A stretch of 64,000 nucleotides of DNA from Azospirillum sp. 47_25 (lineage in GTDB: Bacteria; Pseudomonadota; Alphaproteobacteria; RF32; CAG-239): contig MNTU01000039.1 in assembly GCA_001917125.1 (NCBI GenBank), positions 1 to 64,000 of the forward strand. Reading direction: 5' to 3'. Shown here piece after piece: positions 46,718-55,757 of this stretch. Within the stretch, counting starts at the first letter, position 1. The number at the start of each line of letters is the position of its first letter. A program made the translations under genes and the position numbers. The notes under the pieces were generated by a model that saw only the letters and a program-made list of their open reading frames with translations, was not told where the DNA came from and did no database searches.

Positions 46718-47659
46718 ATGAGTGCATCCGCATTATCATCAAGGGCTATTATCGGCTCTTTTTACCGGAGATTGAAGCAAAACTCCGGTTTGAAATGGGT
46801 TGAAGCCATCAGTAACTATTTTCAGTCGGACCAGGATAGTGAAACCTATAACTGGCTTGGACAAGTTCCGGTTATGAGAGAATGGGCCGGTGGCCGACAG
46901 GCAAAAGGCTTTACGACCAATGGATTGACGATTGAAAACAAGCATTTTGAAGCAACGCTTGAAGTGCCGGTCAAAGATCTGCGTCGCGATAAAACCGGGC
47001 AAACCCGCATCCGTATCAATGAATTGGCTGACAGAACCAATTCCCACTGGGCACAACTGCTGTCAAAACTTATTGTCAGCGGTGAAAGCACTGTCTGCTA
47101 TGACGGGCAATATTTCTTTGATACAGATCATGAAGAAGGGAAATCCGGACAACAGAGCAACAAAATCACCTATACAGCCGAAACCGGAGAAACATCTTTG
47201 AAAGAAGACCTTTTCCGCCGGGCTATGCTGAAAGGTGTTGAAAGCATCTTGTCTTATAAAGACGATCAGGGAGAACCTTTCAATGAAGACGCTTCCCGTT
47301 TTCTGATTATGGTGCCGACGGTGATGTGGCATGTTGCCAAATCTGCGATTGCCGTGCCTTTGGCCGTTGGCGGCGGAACCAACCCGATTAAAGTTCTTGA
47401 CGAACTTGACATTACTCTGGTTCAAAACCCGCGCTTGACCGGCTGGGAAAACAAGTTTGTGGTTTTCCGCTGCGATTCTTCGGTTCAGGCTTTTATCCGT
47501 CAGGAAGAAAAGGATGTTGAAATTCAGGCTATTGCCGAGGGTTCCGAATTGGAATTCAAAGAAGGTAAGCACTGGTATGGTGTTGATACCTGGCGCAACG
47601 TCGGTTATGGATACTGGCAGAATACCTGCCTTGTCTCCATTGAATTGGCAGGTGACTAA
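46718..47659 (+). CDS. Major capsid protein (Mu gpT-like)
   Basis: 313 aa. WLGQVPVMREWAGGRQAKGF, IENKHFEATLEVPVKDLRRD and the FFDTDHEEG segment are Mu-type major head subunit features. This contrasts with the lambda-type terminase and portal upstream, so the head module is mosaic. Confidence 0.9.
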   Translation: MSASALSSRAIIGSFYRRLKQNSGLKWVEAISNYFQSDQDSETYNWLGQVPVMREWAGGRQAKGFTTNGLTIENKHFEATLEVPVKDLRRDKTGQTRIRINELADRTNSHWAQLLSKLIVSGESTVCYDGQYFFDTDHEEGKSGQQSNKITYTAETGETSLKEDLFRRAMLKGVESILSYKDDQGEPFNEDASRFLIMVPTVMWHVAKSAIAVPLAVGGGTNPIKVLDELDITLVQNPRLTGWENKFVVFRCDSSVQAFIRQEEKDVEIQAIAEGSELEFKEGKHWYGVDTWRNVGYGYWQNTCLVSIELAGD

Positions 47660-48021
47660 TGGTGAAATATATTGTTACCGGTTCCAAAGTTGTCTTTGGA
47701 ACCGGGCTTGTTCTGGGACTTTCCGACGAACAAGCCAAAACCAGATCCTTACAGCTGAAAAAATCAGGCAAGAACTATCAGGTTCTCACCAATGTTGAAT
47801 TTAAAAAAGGCGAAGTCATTGATATCGTCACTAAAAATTTAACAAAAGCCACGCTTGGACAGCTGGAACTGGCAGAACCTCAGGAAAAAAACACTCCGCC
47901 AAAGGAAAAGGCTGCTCCTGCGAAACCTGCGGCTCCAACCAAACCTGCTGCGGCAAAATCATCGCCGAAAAAGGCTGAACCGAAAAAAGCAGAACAAACA
48001 GAAAAACCTAAAGATGTTTGA
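47659..48021 (+). CDS. Small head protein with Lys/Pro/Ala-rich tail
   Basis: 120 aa; start overlaps the capsid stop. Residues 1-75 form a small domain; residues 78-120 are repetitive KPAAPTKPAAAKSSPKK. Function not known; probably head completion. Confidence 0.65.
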   Translation: MVKYIVTGSKVVFGTGLVLGLSDEQAKTRSLQLKKSGKNYQVLTNVEFKKGEVIDIVTKNLTKATLGQLELAEPQEKNTPPKEKAAPAKPAAPTKPAAAKSSPKKAEPKKAEQTEKPKDV

Positions 48022-48385
48022 TTTTGATAAATTTATCAATCGTCCCTGTATCGGAGAAGGCCTTGTAGAGGGCATTTTCGGCAGAAAAGCCCTCTATATC
48101 CCTGATAATAAGGAGTTTCAGCCTTTTGACATTTTGGTTGACTTTCACAAAGGCTATCAGGAAGTCAAACTTAAAACAGCCGAAGCTCCGGTTACTTCAA
48201 CGGAAATCGCGGCTTTTATCAGGCTTTGCGAAATGCCGGAGAATTATCCTAAGATCCTGCAAGGAGACCATTTGCAAGTCGAAAATCAGATATTTGACAT
48301 CATAAACGTGGAATATCACATTCCCGGAACAGAGAAAGCTGTCCTCCATGAGCAATGCGCCTCATCCCCGTTGTATTATCCGTAA
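48014..48385 (+). CDS. Probable head-tail connector (gpFII-like)
   Basis: 123 aa from ATG 48014, overlapping the previous gene by 8 bases. Beta-rich with LQVENQIFDIINVEYHIPGT near the end, the usual head-tail stopper pattern. Overlaps the next gene by 38 bases. Confidence 0.65.
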   Translation: MFDFDKFINRPCIGEGLVEGIFGRKALYIPDNKEFQPFDILVDFHKGYQEVKLKTAEAPVTSTEIAAFIRLCEMPENYPKILQGDHLQVENQIFDIINVEYHIPGTEKAVLHEQCASSPLYYP

Positions 48386-48797
48386 AGCCGTTGTCGAGAA
48401 GTTGAAAGAATCCGATACTCTGGCCAAAGACCATGTTTACGACAGCCGGGTTAAACCATTGTTCGACCAACATCTGCCGGCGCTTCTGGTTTACACCCGA
48501 GACGAAAAGGTCTTGGAAAACCAGTATAACGGCGATGGGTTTTTCCCCTACAAACGGCAATTGGATATTGCCGTTGAAGGGATTCTGGCAAACAGCCCGG
48601 ATCTGGATGAGCTGATTGACAAGCTGGCTCTGGACATAGAATACGCATTGCTCGGCTTTGAAATTCCAGGCTTTCTGAACGCCGTTATCAAAATGATCTC
48701 GACGGAAACGGATGTCGTGATTGACGGAGCGCATTGCTATGGTGCGGTGCGTATCAACTATACCATCACCTATTACACAGCAACAAATAAGGAATAA
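48348..48797 (+). CDS. Tail terminator/minor tail protein (gpU-like)
   Basis: 149 aa. VYDSRVKPLFDQHLPALLVY, LDIAVEGILANSPDLDELID and INYTITYYT match small tail-terminator proteins that cap the tail at the neck. Confidence 0.7.
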   Translation: MSNAPHPRCIIRKAVVEKLKESDTLAKDHVYDSRVKPLFDQHLPALLVYTRDEKVLENQYNGDGFFPYKRQLDIAVEGILANSPDLDELIDKLALDIEYALLGFEIPGFLNAVIKMISTETDVVIDGAHCYGAVRINYTITYYTATNKE

Positions 48798-48800
48798 ACA

Positions 48801-48998
48801 ATGAAACTGAGAATCTTGAGAGATGTTCACAATCACAAAAAAGGCGAAGTCAAAGATATCAAAGAAGCCGAGGCTAAAGCTTTACTGACGCAGGGATATG
48901 CCGTGCGCGTAGTCAATAAATTTGCCAAAAAACAGACGTCTTCGGCTCCGATTAAGACCGACAAGAGTAAAATCAAGGGCTTAAATCGTGGACTTTGA
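48801..48998 (+). CDS. Small phage protein
   Basis: 65 aa. KLRILRDVHNHKKGEVKDIK, then AKALLTQGYAV resembles the small proteins found next to baseplate genes. Very basic C-terminus. No known role. Confidence 0.65.
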   Translation: MKLRILRDVHNHKKGEVKDIKEAEAKALLTQGYAVRVVNKFAKKQTSSAPIKTDKSKIKGLNRGL

Positions 48999-49614
48999 AG
49001 ATAAATACGAAATCGCGGATCTGCGGCGGAGATTGAGCAATTTATTAAGAATTGGCACAATTTCCGCCGTTAATTATAAGGAAGCTGTGGCACGGGTTAA
49101 AATCGGAGATTTGGAAACGACTTGGCTGCCGTGGCTGCTCCGGGATGGCGATGACAAGGCTTGGCATGGCGTAGACCTCAATGAACAGGTTTTGGTTTTA
49201 TCTCCCTGCGGCGACCTTAATCAAGGGTTGATTCTACCTAGCGTTTACAAAAAGCCGATTTTCAATGACGGTAATCTTCTGCTCTGGCGGTTTAAGGATG
49301 GCTCGATTATTTCCTTTAATCGCAGCAACGGAGAACTGAATGCACAGATTACCGGAAACGCCGCGATTGTTTCTCAAAAATCAATAACCGCTGAAGCAAA
49401 AGTTTCAGCGGTTATTAAATCTCCGAAAATCACTTTGGACGGCGACGTAGAAATCACCAAAAGCCTCACAATCGCTCAAAATCTGACGACTTCCGGCACT
49501 GTCAGCCTCAGCGGCGGTACGCCGGTTGCCCGTGTCGGCGATGCGGTTTCCGTCGATGCGAATACCCATCAAGGTACGATTTTGGCCGGTTCGGCAAAAG
49601 TAAAGGCGGGATAA
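48988..49614 (+). CDS. Baseplate assembly protein V (spike)
   Basis: 208 aa. N-terminal OB-like domain (VARVKIGDLETTWLPWL, VLVLSPCGDLNQGLIL) and a C-terminal triple-stranded beta-spike (repeats like AKVSAVIKSPKITLDGDVEI). Ends with PVARVGDAV. The spike pierces the outer membrane. Confidence 0.93.
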   Translation: MDFEDKYEIADLRRRLSNLLRIGTISAVNYKEAVARVKIGDLETTWLPWLLRDGDDKAWHGVDLNEQVLVLSPCGDLNQGLILPSVYKKPIFNDGNLLLWRFKDGSIISFNRSNGELNAQITGNAAIVSQKSITAEAKVSAVIKSPKITLDGDVEITKSLTIAQNLTTSGTVSLSGGTPVARVGDAVSVDANTHQGTILAGSAKVKAG

Positions 49615-49959
49615 ATGCGCGGCATGAATGACAGAACGGGCAAGCACAATGACGGGTTTGAATATCTGAAGCAGAGAATCCGAGACATTCTCTCCACGCC
49701 GCTCGGCTCAAGGGTTATGCGCCGCCACTATGGTTCTGAGCTGTTCAAAAGAATTGATAATCCGACCAACGGCGAACTGATTGCCAACATCTATTCCGAC
49801 TGTGTCACGGCTCTTTATAATTTTGAACCAGAGTTTGAAATCGTAAGTGTTACCGTGGTTTCCATTGACCGCGGCAGGATCATTTTGGATTTGGAAGGAC
49901 AATTTCTCTCCAACGGCGAAGTTGTCAAATTGGATAACATTGAAATCAAAGGAATCTAA
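49615..49959 (+). CDS. Baseplate wedge protein W (gp25-like)
   Basis: 114 aa. YLKQRIRDILSTPLGSRVMR then RHYGSELFKRIDNPTN is the gp25/GPW core; initiates sheath polymerisation. Confidence 0.93.
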   Translation: MRGMNDRTGKHNDGFEYLKQRIRDILSTPLGSRVMRRHYGSELFKRIDNPTNGELIANIYSDCVTALYNFEPEFEIVSVTVVSIDRGRIILDLEGQFLSNGEVVKLDNIEIKGI

Positions 49960-49965
49960 AGAATA

Positions 49966-51036
49966 ATGTCGAATTCTTCCGTCATTGACCTGTCTAAGCT
50001 GCCGACCCCGAAGGTCATTGAAGAATTAGACTATGAAGCCCTGTTTCAGGAATATTTAGACGATTTTACGGCTCGAGATGAGGAATATGACGGTTTGCTT
50101 GAAAGCGACCCGGCTATTATTATCCTTGAAGTCATGGCCTACCGTGAAATGTTGGTTCGCAAAAGAATCAATGAATCTGCCAAAGCGACCTTATTGGCTT
50201 TTGCAACAGGTTCCGATCTTGATCAGATTGTAGCGGAATACGGCGTTGAACGTCTGGAAGGCGAAAAAGATGACCGCTTGAGAATGCGCGGACAGATGGC
50301 TTTGGATGGTTTTTCGACTGCAGGGCCGATTGACGCTTACAAATTCTTTGCGCTTTCTGCTTCCGTCAAGGTCAAATCAGTCGACGTTCGCAGCGATGAA
50401 CCGGGAAAAGTTATTGTAACCATCCTCTCAACAGAGGGTGATGGTACTGCTGTCCGCCGGGAAAGCGTACCCGAAAACAAAATAACGGTAACCGACGGGA
50501 AAGCGACGCTGTCCGGCAAAAGTATTGACCATCTGGTTGTCAAAGACGTTTCCGGCGGTCAGACATACAAAGAAAACTTTGACTATACCTTTGATAAAGC
50601 AAATTCGCTGCTTGCGGTTACGGTTAACTCTAAAATATCAAACAACACCGAGCTGCTGGTTTCCTATGAACGGGCAGACGTACTGGAACTGGTAGAGCTG
50701 GCACTCAACCATGAGGATGTCAGACCGTTGACCGACCATGTGAGTGTGGTTTCGGCGGAAATTATCAAATACAGTATTTCGGCACATATTACCGTTTATG
50801 CTGGCCCGTCATTCTCGGTGGTCGAAGACGCTGCCAACGATGCCATTAAGATATATACCAATGAACGCCACGCCATGGGCGAACTGGTGGCAATTTCCGG
50901 CGTTTATCAGGCTTTGCACGTCAACGGCGTCAAAAAAGTACAGCTTGATCAGCCGTTACAGGATATTGAGACAACCAAATTGCAGGCGGCTTATTGCGAA
51001 AAAATCAGCTTAACAATGGAAATCTATAATGAATGA
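49966..51036 (+). CDS. Baseplate protein J
   Basis: 356 aa. LESDPAIIILEVMAYREMLV, ATGSDLDQIVAEYGVER and the DDRLRMR segment are classic baseplate J. Overlaps the next gene by 8 bases. Confidence 0.95.
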   Translation: MSNSSVIDLSKLPTPKVIEELDYEALFQEYLDDFTARDEEYDGLLESDPAIIILEVMAYREMLVRKRINESAKATLLAFATGSDLDQIVAEYGVERLEGEKDDRLRMRGQMALDGFSTAGPIDAYKFFALSASVKVKSVDVRSDEPGKVIVTILSTEGDGTAVRRESVPENKITVTDGKATLSGKSIDHLVVKDVSGGQTYKENFDYTFDKANSLLAVTVNSKISNNTELLVSYERADVLELVELALNHEDVRPLTDHVSVVSAEIIKYSISAHITVYAGPSFSVVEDAANDAIKIYTNERHAMGELVAISGVYQALHVNGVKKVQLDQPLQDIETTKLQAAYCEKISLTMEIYNE

Positions 51037-51586
51037 CGAATTCAAAAGCCTGCTTCCGCCGAATGCTTCAAAATTACTGAGAGATTTAGAGAAAACCGGC
51101 AGCAGGCTTTCCTTTTTGGAGATTCTAAACCGTTACCTGCGAAATCCGGAAAAATGTCCGGAACATCTTCTGCCGTGGCTGGGTTGGGCTTTATCAGTAG
51201 ACGTTTGGAATGAGACCTGGGCGGAATCTATTCGACGCAATGTCATCAAGGCCAGCATCAGCGTTCATCGGCACAAGGGTACGCTTGGCGCCCTCAAACG
51301 GGCATTGGAAGCCTTTGAATTTGACCATGTCACAATTGAGGAATGGTTTGATTATGGCGGCAATCCTTATACATTCCGCGTTTTTATCGAAGTTGTGACT
51401 GAGGGATTTGACATCAATGACCTGACGGAAGTTCAAGCTGTCATTAACCAAACCAAGAATGTCCGCTCTCATTTAGAGATGCTGCGGGCTTTTCTGTGTA
51501 CGACTTCGGAAACGCCTCGGCTGGGAAATGCTTTTTCTACCGGCGAAATAACAACAATTTACGGTCTTGAGGTTTTTGAGATATGA
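51029..51586 (+). CDS. Tail protein I
   Basis: 185 aa. ILNRYLRNPEKCPEHLLPWL then GWALSVDVWNETW and HRHKGTLGALKRALEAF are typical of P2 gpI. Forms the wedge with J and W. Confidence 0.93.
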   Translation: MNDEFKSLLPPNASKLLRDLEKTGSRLSFLEILNRYLRNPEKCPEHLLPWLGWALSVDVWNETWAESIRRNVIKASISVHRHKGTLGALKRALEAFEFDHVTIEEWFDYGGNPYTFRVFIEVVTEGFDINDLTEVQAVINQTKNVRSHLEMLRAFLCTTSETPRLGNAFSTGEITTIYGLEVFEI

Positions 51587-52608
51587 CAGATGCCGCTGCA
51601 GCAAAAGAGTTTTATTCAATCGTTACGCAAAAAGGGCTTGAAAAGCTGGCTGAAACCAAAGTAACCGGTAAAAATGTCAATCTGACTCATATGGCGGTCG
51701 GCGACGGAAACGGTAACTATTATACCTTGGATAAAAGCCAGACAGAGCTAGTGCGAGAACTTCATCGATGTGAACTCACTTTAGTTCAAGTAGACAGTCA
51801 GTATCCAAATCAGATTATTATTGAAGCCGCGATTGCCGCCGAAATCGGCGGCTTTTTTATTCGGGAAATCGGTGTTTTTGATGAAGACAACGATTTGTTT
51901 GCTGTCGGCAAATATCCGGTAACCTATAAGCCGCAGAGCGAAAGCGGTTCATCCAAAGACCTGTATATCCGTATGGTGCTTGGGTTTTCGGAAGCTCCGA
52001 ATATTGACATCTATATCAATCCGCATAATTCGGTAGTCAGCTCGGACAAGTTTGAAGCCCTGCAACTCAAGCTGAACGATTATGCCCTGAAAGATTTCAG
52101 TAACGCGGCAGAACACCAGAAACTTCCCGGATTGCAGGGCGGAAACGCTACAGAGCGGTATCATCTGACCAAACATGAGCAGTCAACGGTTTCCTCTCTG
52201 GATGTCCTGATTGCTGGCGACAATAAAGACAAAACCGTTATCCTCAACGAAAAAGGCGACGGTTTTACGGTTACGCCGTCCAAAGAAATCTTCCAGAATA
52301 TCTTTGTCGTAACCGGAAATACGGTTGAGGTATCCGAAAAATACTCAATCTATAAGAAAACCATCAGTGCTAATACTGCTTTGGACTTCAATGTTACCAA
52401 GGCAAATATCTACCAGAAAGTCATTACTTTTGAGCTTTTTATTGAGATGCCGACTAAATTTAATGTCTCTTTCGTTCAAGCGGCAAAAATACATTGGCTA
52501 AATGATGATGTGGCAGAGTTTGACGAAGCCGGAAATTATCTGCTGGCTTTCCGTTCCTTTGATAATGGCGCTTCTTGGGTAGGCAGCTTACAGGGAATGT
52601 GGACATGA
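51583..52608 (+). CDS. Tail fibre protein (gpH-like, DUF3751 N-terminus)
   Basis: 341 aa. N-terminal baseplate-anchoring domain: YSIVTQKGLEKLAETKVTG, HMAVGDGNGNYY, then IGGFFIREIGVFDEDNDLFA. The distal part is variable. Receptor contact; ATGA overlap with the Gly-rich gene behind it. Confidence 0.9.
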   Translation: MTDAAAAKEFYSIVTQKGLEKLAETKVTGKNVNLTHMAVGDGNGNYYTLDKSQTELVRELHRCELTLVQVDSQYPNQIIIEAAIAAEIGGFFIREIGVFDEDNDLFAVGKYPVTYKPQSESGSSKDLYIRMVLGFSEAPNIDIYINPHNSVVSSDKFEALQLKLNDYALKDFSNAAEHQKLPGLQGGNATERYHLTKHEQSTVSSLDVLIAGDNKDKTVILNEKGDGFTVTPSKEIFQNIFVVTGNTVEVSEKYSIYKKTISANTALDFNVTKANIYQKVITFELFIEMPTKFNVSFVQAAKIHWLNDDVAEFDEAGNYLLAFRSFDNGASWVGSLQGMWT

Positions 52609-53366
52609 CGATTAGAACAAAAATCACGCCTTTGGGAAGTGGCTTTTGTATAGATAAAACGCCCATCCGATTTGATCATACAGGCGTCTTTCAGGAATAT
52701 GTTGTTCCGACAGGAGTTAAGAAGATAAGCGTTGACTGTGTTGCTGCGAAAGGGTTTGGTACTACAGCCGGTGGCGGCCGTGTCGAATGTATTTTAAGCG
52801 TAAAGCCAAAGCAGATTCTGTATATTTATGTCGGAGGTGTTCCCTCTGCTCGGGAAATCCCTTCATATAATGCCTCAGATATTCGCTCCTCGGCAGAAAA
52901 TATCACAGATGCGTCATCTTTGGCTCATCGGTTAATTGTTGCCGGAGGAGCTGGTTCACAGGGAAGCAGAGGTCCATCCGGTGGTGCCGGAGGCGGCTTA
53001 ACTGGTGGTACCGGTGGTAATGGCTATCGTGGCGATTCTGGTGGATTTGGCGGAACACAAGAAGTCGGAGGCAGTGGCGGTTTAGGTCAAAGTGTTAGTG
53101 TCGGACACTATCATAATGGGCTAAACGGATCCTTTGGAATTGGTGGCGCAGGAAATGTCTGCGGTTATGAAGGAACGACCGGTGCCGGTGGCGCAGGTTG
53201 GTATGGCGGCGGTTCAGGAGCTGGCGACTGGAATAAAAATGGCGGATACACTGCCGGTGGTGGCGGCGGATCTTCCTATACCAATCCAACACTTTGTTCT
53301 GAAATCAAGCATACACAAGGCTTTAATACCACCGGGAATGGTTATGTCATAATCACGCCCATCTAA
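52605..53366 (+). CDS. Gly-rich tail tip/receptor-binding protein
   Basis: 253 aa from ATG 52605. N-terminal beta region to about residue 120, then a glycine-rich block (SGGAGGGLTGGTGGNGYRGD, GGSGGLGQ, AGGGGGSSYTNPT). Such polyglycine-type folds form adhesin tips. Translationally coupled to the fibre gene; takes the place of a fibre chaperone gene. Confidence 0.75.
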   Translation: MTIRTKITPLGSGFCIDKTPIRFDHTGVFQEYVVPTGVKKISVDCVAAKGFGTTAGGGRVECILSVKPKQILYIYVGGVPSAREIPSYNASDIRSSAENITDASSLAHRLIVAGGAGSQGSRGPSGGAGGGLTGGTGGNGYRGDSGGFGGTQEVGGSGGLGQSVSVGHYHNGLNGSFGIGGAGNVCGYEGTTGAGGAGWYGGGSGAGDWNKNGGYTAGGGGGSSYTNPTLCSEIKHTQGFNTTGNGYVIITPI

Positions 53367-53429
53367 ACTTTAATTCTTCAACTTTAATGTCCTTTTGAGG
53401 GCATTTTTTATTATATGAAAGGAAAAAAT

Positions 53430-54851
53430 ATGCCGGATCAATATCTGCACGGCGTTGAAGTCATCGAGATTGACGACGGCGCGAGGGCTATTAAAACGGT
53501 CAAATCATCCGTCATCGGGCTTGTCGGCACAGCTCCGCAAGGGCCGGTCAATACACCGATCCTCATCAACGGTTCTCCTACCGAAGCCGTTAAGTACTTC
53601 GGAAACCATGTTGACGGCTTCACTATTCCCCGCGCGTTGGATCAGATTTTTGATCAGACCGGTGCAATGGTCGTTGTCATCAATGTTGCTGATAAAACAA
53701 ATTCTGAACAAAAATCTGATGTCAAACAGGACAATGTAAAATTTGATGATTACGGAGAAATCGTCCTTGATCATAAGATTGTATCGGATGTCGTCGTCAA
53801 AAAGGCCGATGAAAGCGTTACTTACACGGAAACTACCGACTATACATTAGATGCCTTTAATGGAATTCTTACCCAAACCGGAGAATCGACTATTCCGGAA
53901 AAAGAAGCTCTGATGGTAAGCTACAAATATCTGGATACCTCTAAAATCAAATCCAGCGATGTTGTGGGAGGGGCTAACGCCGACGGAACATATCGCGGCG
54001 TCAATTGCCTCTTAGCCGCTCAAACCGAAGTCAGCGTTCAGCCCAGAATCCTGATTGCCCCCGGGTTTACCCATGTTCAGCCGGAAGATGATGGCGAAAC
54101 ACTGGCAAATCCTGTTGTTTCCGAACTTCTGGGAATTGCCGAACGGTTGAAAGCCGTAATTATCGCCGATTGTCCGGACGGCAACGAGCAGGATGCAATC
54201 AAATATCAGAAATGTTTTGGTTCTGCCCGTGTTTACAGCGTTTATCCGTGGGTCAAAATCCAGGACGAAAACGATCAGATTGTCAGTTTTCCGTCTTCTG
54301 CCGCGGTTGCCGGACTGTTGGCTAAATCCGACAATGAGCGCGGTTTCTGGTGGTCTCCCTCCAATACGACCATCAACGGCATCATTGGGATATCCAAACC
54401 GATTGACTTTGCTTTAGGCGATACAAGCTGCAAAGCTAACTTTTTAAACGAAAACAAAGTTGCGACAATCATTCAGGAAGACGGTTTCCGCCTCTGGGGT
54501 AACCGAACGGCCTCCGCTGACGAAAAATGGGCGTTTCTTTCCGTCCGACGGACTGCAGATATGATTAATGACAGCTTGCAGAAAGAGCATTTGTGGGCTG
54601 TTGATCGCAATATTACCAAAACCTACGTCGAAGACGTCTGCGAAGGTGTCAACAATTATCTTCGGTATCTTAAAAACATCGGGGCCATTATAGATGGCAA
54701 ATGTTGGGCAGACGCAAGCATCAACACGCCGGATCAGGTTGAACAGGGCAAAGTGACCTTTGATTTTGACTTTACCCCGCCGTATCCGGCAGAACACATA
54801 ACTTTCCGCTCACGGATGGTTAACGACTATCTTGAGGAAATCTTCAAATAA
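53430..54851 (+). CDS. Tail sheath protein
   Basis: 473 aa from ATG 53430 (GAAAGGAAAAAAT). YLHGVEVIEIDDGARAIKTV, then SSVIGLVGTAPQGP at the N-terminus and WAVDRNITKTYVEDVCEGVN near the end are P2-type sheath signatures. Contracts to drive the tube. Confidence 0.96.
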   Translation: MPDQYLHGVEVIEIDDGARAIKTVKSSVIGLVGTAPQGPVNTPILINGSPTEAVKYFGNHVDGFTIPRALDQIFDQTGAMVVVINVADKTNSEQKSDVKQDNVKFDDYGEIVLDHKIVSDVVVKKADESVTYTETTDYTLDAFNGILTQTGESTIPEKEALMVSYKYLDTSKIKSSDVVGGANADGTYRGVNCLLAAQTEVSVQPRILIAPGFTHVQPEDDGETLANPVVSELLGIAERLKAVIIADCPDGNEQDAIKYQKCFGSARVYSVYPWVKIQDENDQIVSFPSSAAVAGLLAKSDNERGFWWSPSNTTINGIIGISKPIDFALGDTSCKANFLNENKVATIIQEDGFRLWGNRTASADEKWAFLSVRRTADMINDSLQKEHLWAVDRNITKTYVEDVCEGVNNYLRYLKNIGAIIDGKCWADASINTPDQVEQGKVTFDFDFTPPYPAEHITFRSRMVNDYLEEIFK

Positions 54852-54862
54852 CGGAGAAAATC

Positions 54863-55363
54863 ATGACAGCAAAAGTCTTAAAAAACTTTTCGCTTTTCGT
54901 TGATGGCCGAGGCTATGCCGGAAAAGCGGAAGAAGTCACGCCGCCGAAACTTACAATCAAAACCGAAGAATTCCGCGGCGGCGGGATGGATGCCCCGATC
55001 GATATCGACTTGGGCATGGAGAAAATGGAATGTCAGTTTACACTGGTCGATTTTGACGCGGAACTGATGAAACTCTTCGGTTTGGTTGACGGAAATGCGG
55101 TGCAAGTCACGCTCCGCGGCGCTTTGTGTGATGACAATTCGGTCACTCCAATGGTTATCAGCCTGCGCGGAATGTACAAGGAACTTGACTTCGGCAAATT
55201 CAAAGCCGGAGACAAAGGTACCTTAAGCGCCTCCGTTTCCTGCCGCTATTACAAACTCAACATCAACAACAGCGATGTTATTGAAATCGACGTCGATAAC
55301 ATGATCCGAAAAATCAATGGTACCGACGTTATGTCTGAAATCAGAGATGCATTGGGAATTTAA
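54863..55363 (+). CDS. Major tail tube protein
   Basis: 166 aa. VLKNFSLFVDGRGYAGKAEE, then PKLTIKTEEFRGGGMDAPID and the G-x-MYKELDFGKFKAG segment fit P2 gpFII. Inner tube. Confidence 0.95.
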   Translation: MTAKVLKNFSLFVDGRGYAGKAEEVTPPKLTIKTEEFRGGGMDAPIDIDLGMEKMECQFTLVDFDAELMKLFGLVDGNAVQVTLRGALCDDNSVTPMVISLRGMYKELDFGKFKAGDKGTLSASVSCRYYKLNINNSDVIEIDVDNMIRKINGTDVMSEIRDALGI

Positions 55364-55365
55364 TC

Positions 55366-55757
55366 ATGGAAAATACAACAAAATTAGAACTTCTGTTTCC
55401 GGTTACAGTAAACGGAACCGTTTATCAATCCTTAAATATCCGCCGTTCAAAAGTCAAAGACCGTTTGGCGGTTTCGAAGCTCAATCTGAGCGATGAAGAA
55501 CGCGAAATCAGACTTTTATCGAATCTTTGTGAAGTAGCACCTGAAGTTCTGCAAGAGCTGGATGAGAAAGACTATCAGGCTCTGCAGCGCGCTTATTTGG
55601 ATTTTTTCAAATAAAGGGCGACCTCCAAGAAGCCGTAATAACCCTCTCACACATTACCCACTGGTCTTTGTCCGAGATTTTGGACTTGGACGAGGAAGAT
55701 TTTGTCGGCTGGTATGAAAAAGCCGTTAAATTTTATGAAAGTATAAATAATGGCTGA
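55366..55757 (+). CDS. Tail assembly chaperone, E plus -1 frameshift product
   Basis: Zero-frame product 82 aa (55366-55614). The heptamer T TTT TTC at 55602-55608, four codons before the stop, allows a -1 shift into a frame that runs to TGA 55755-55757 and adds about 50 residues (GDLQEAVITLSHITHWSLSE, then LDLDEEDFVGWYEKAVKFY). This is the conserved two-product chaperone of long-tailed phages that folds the tape measure. The shifted frame ends inside the next gene start. Confidence 0.85.
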
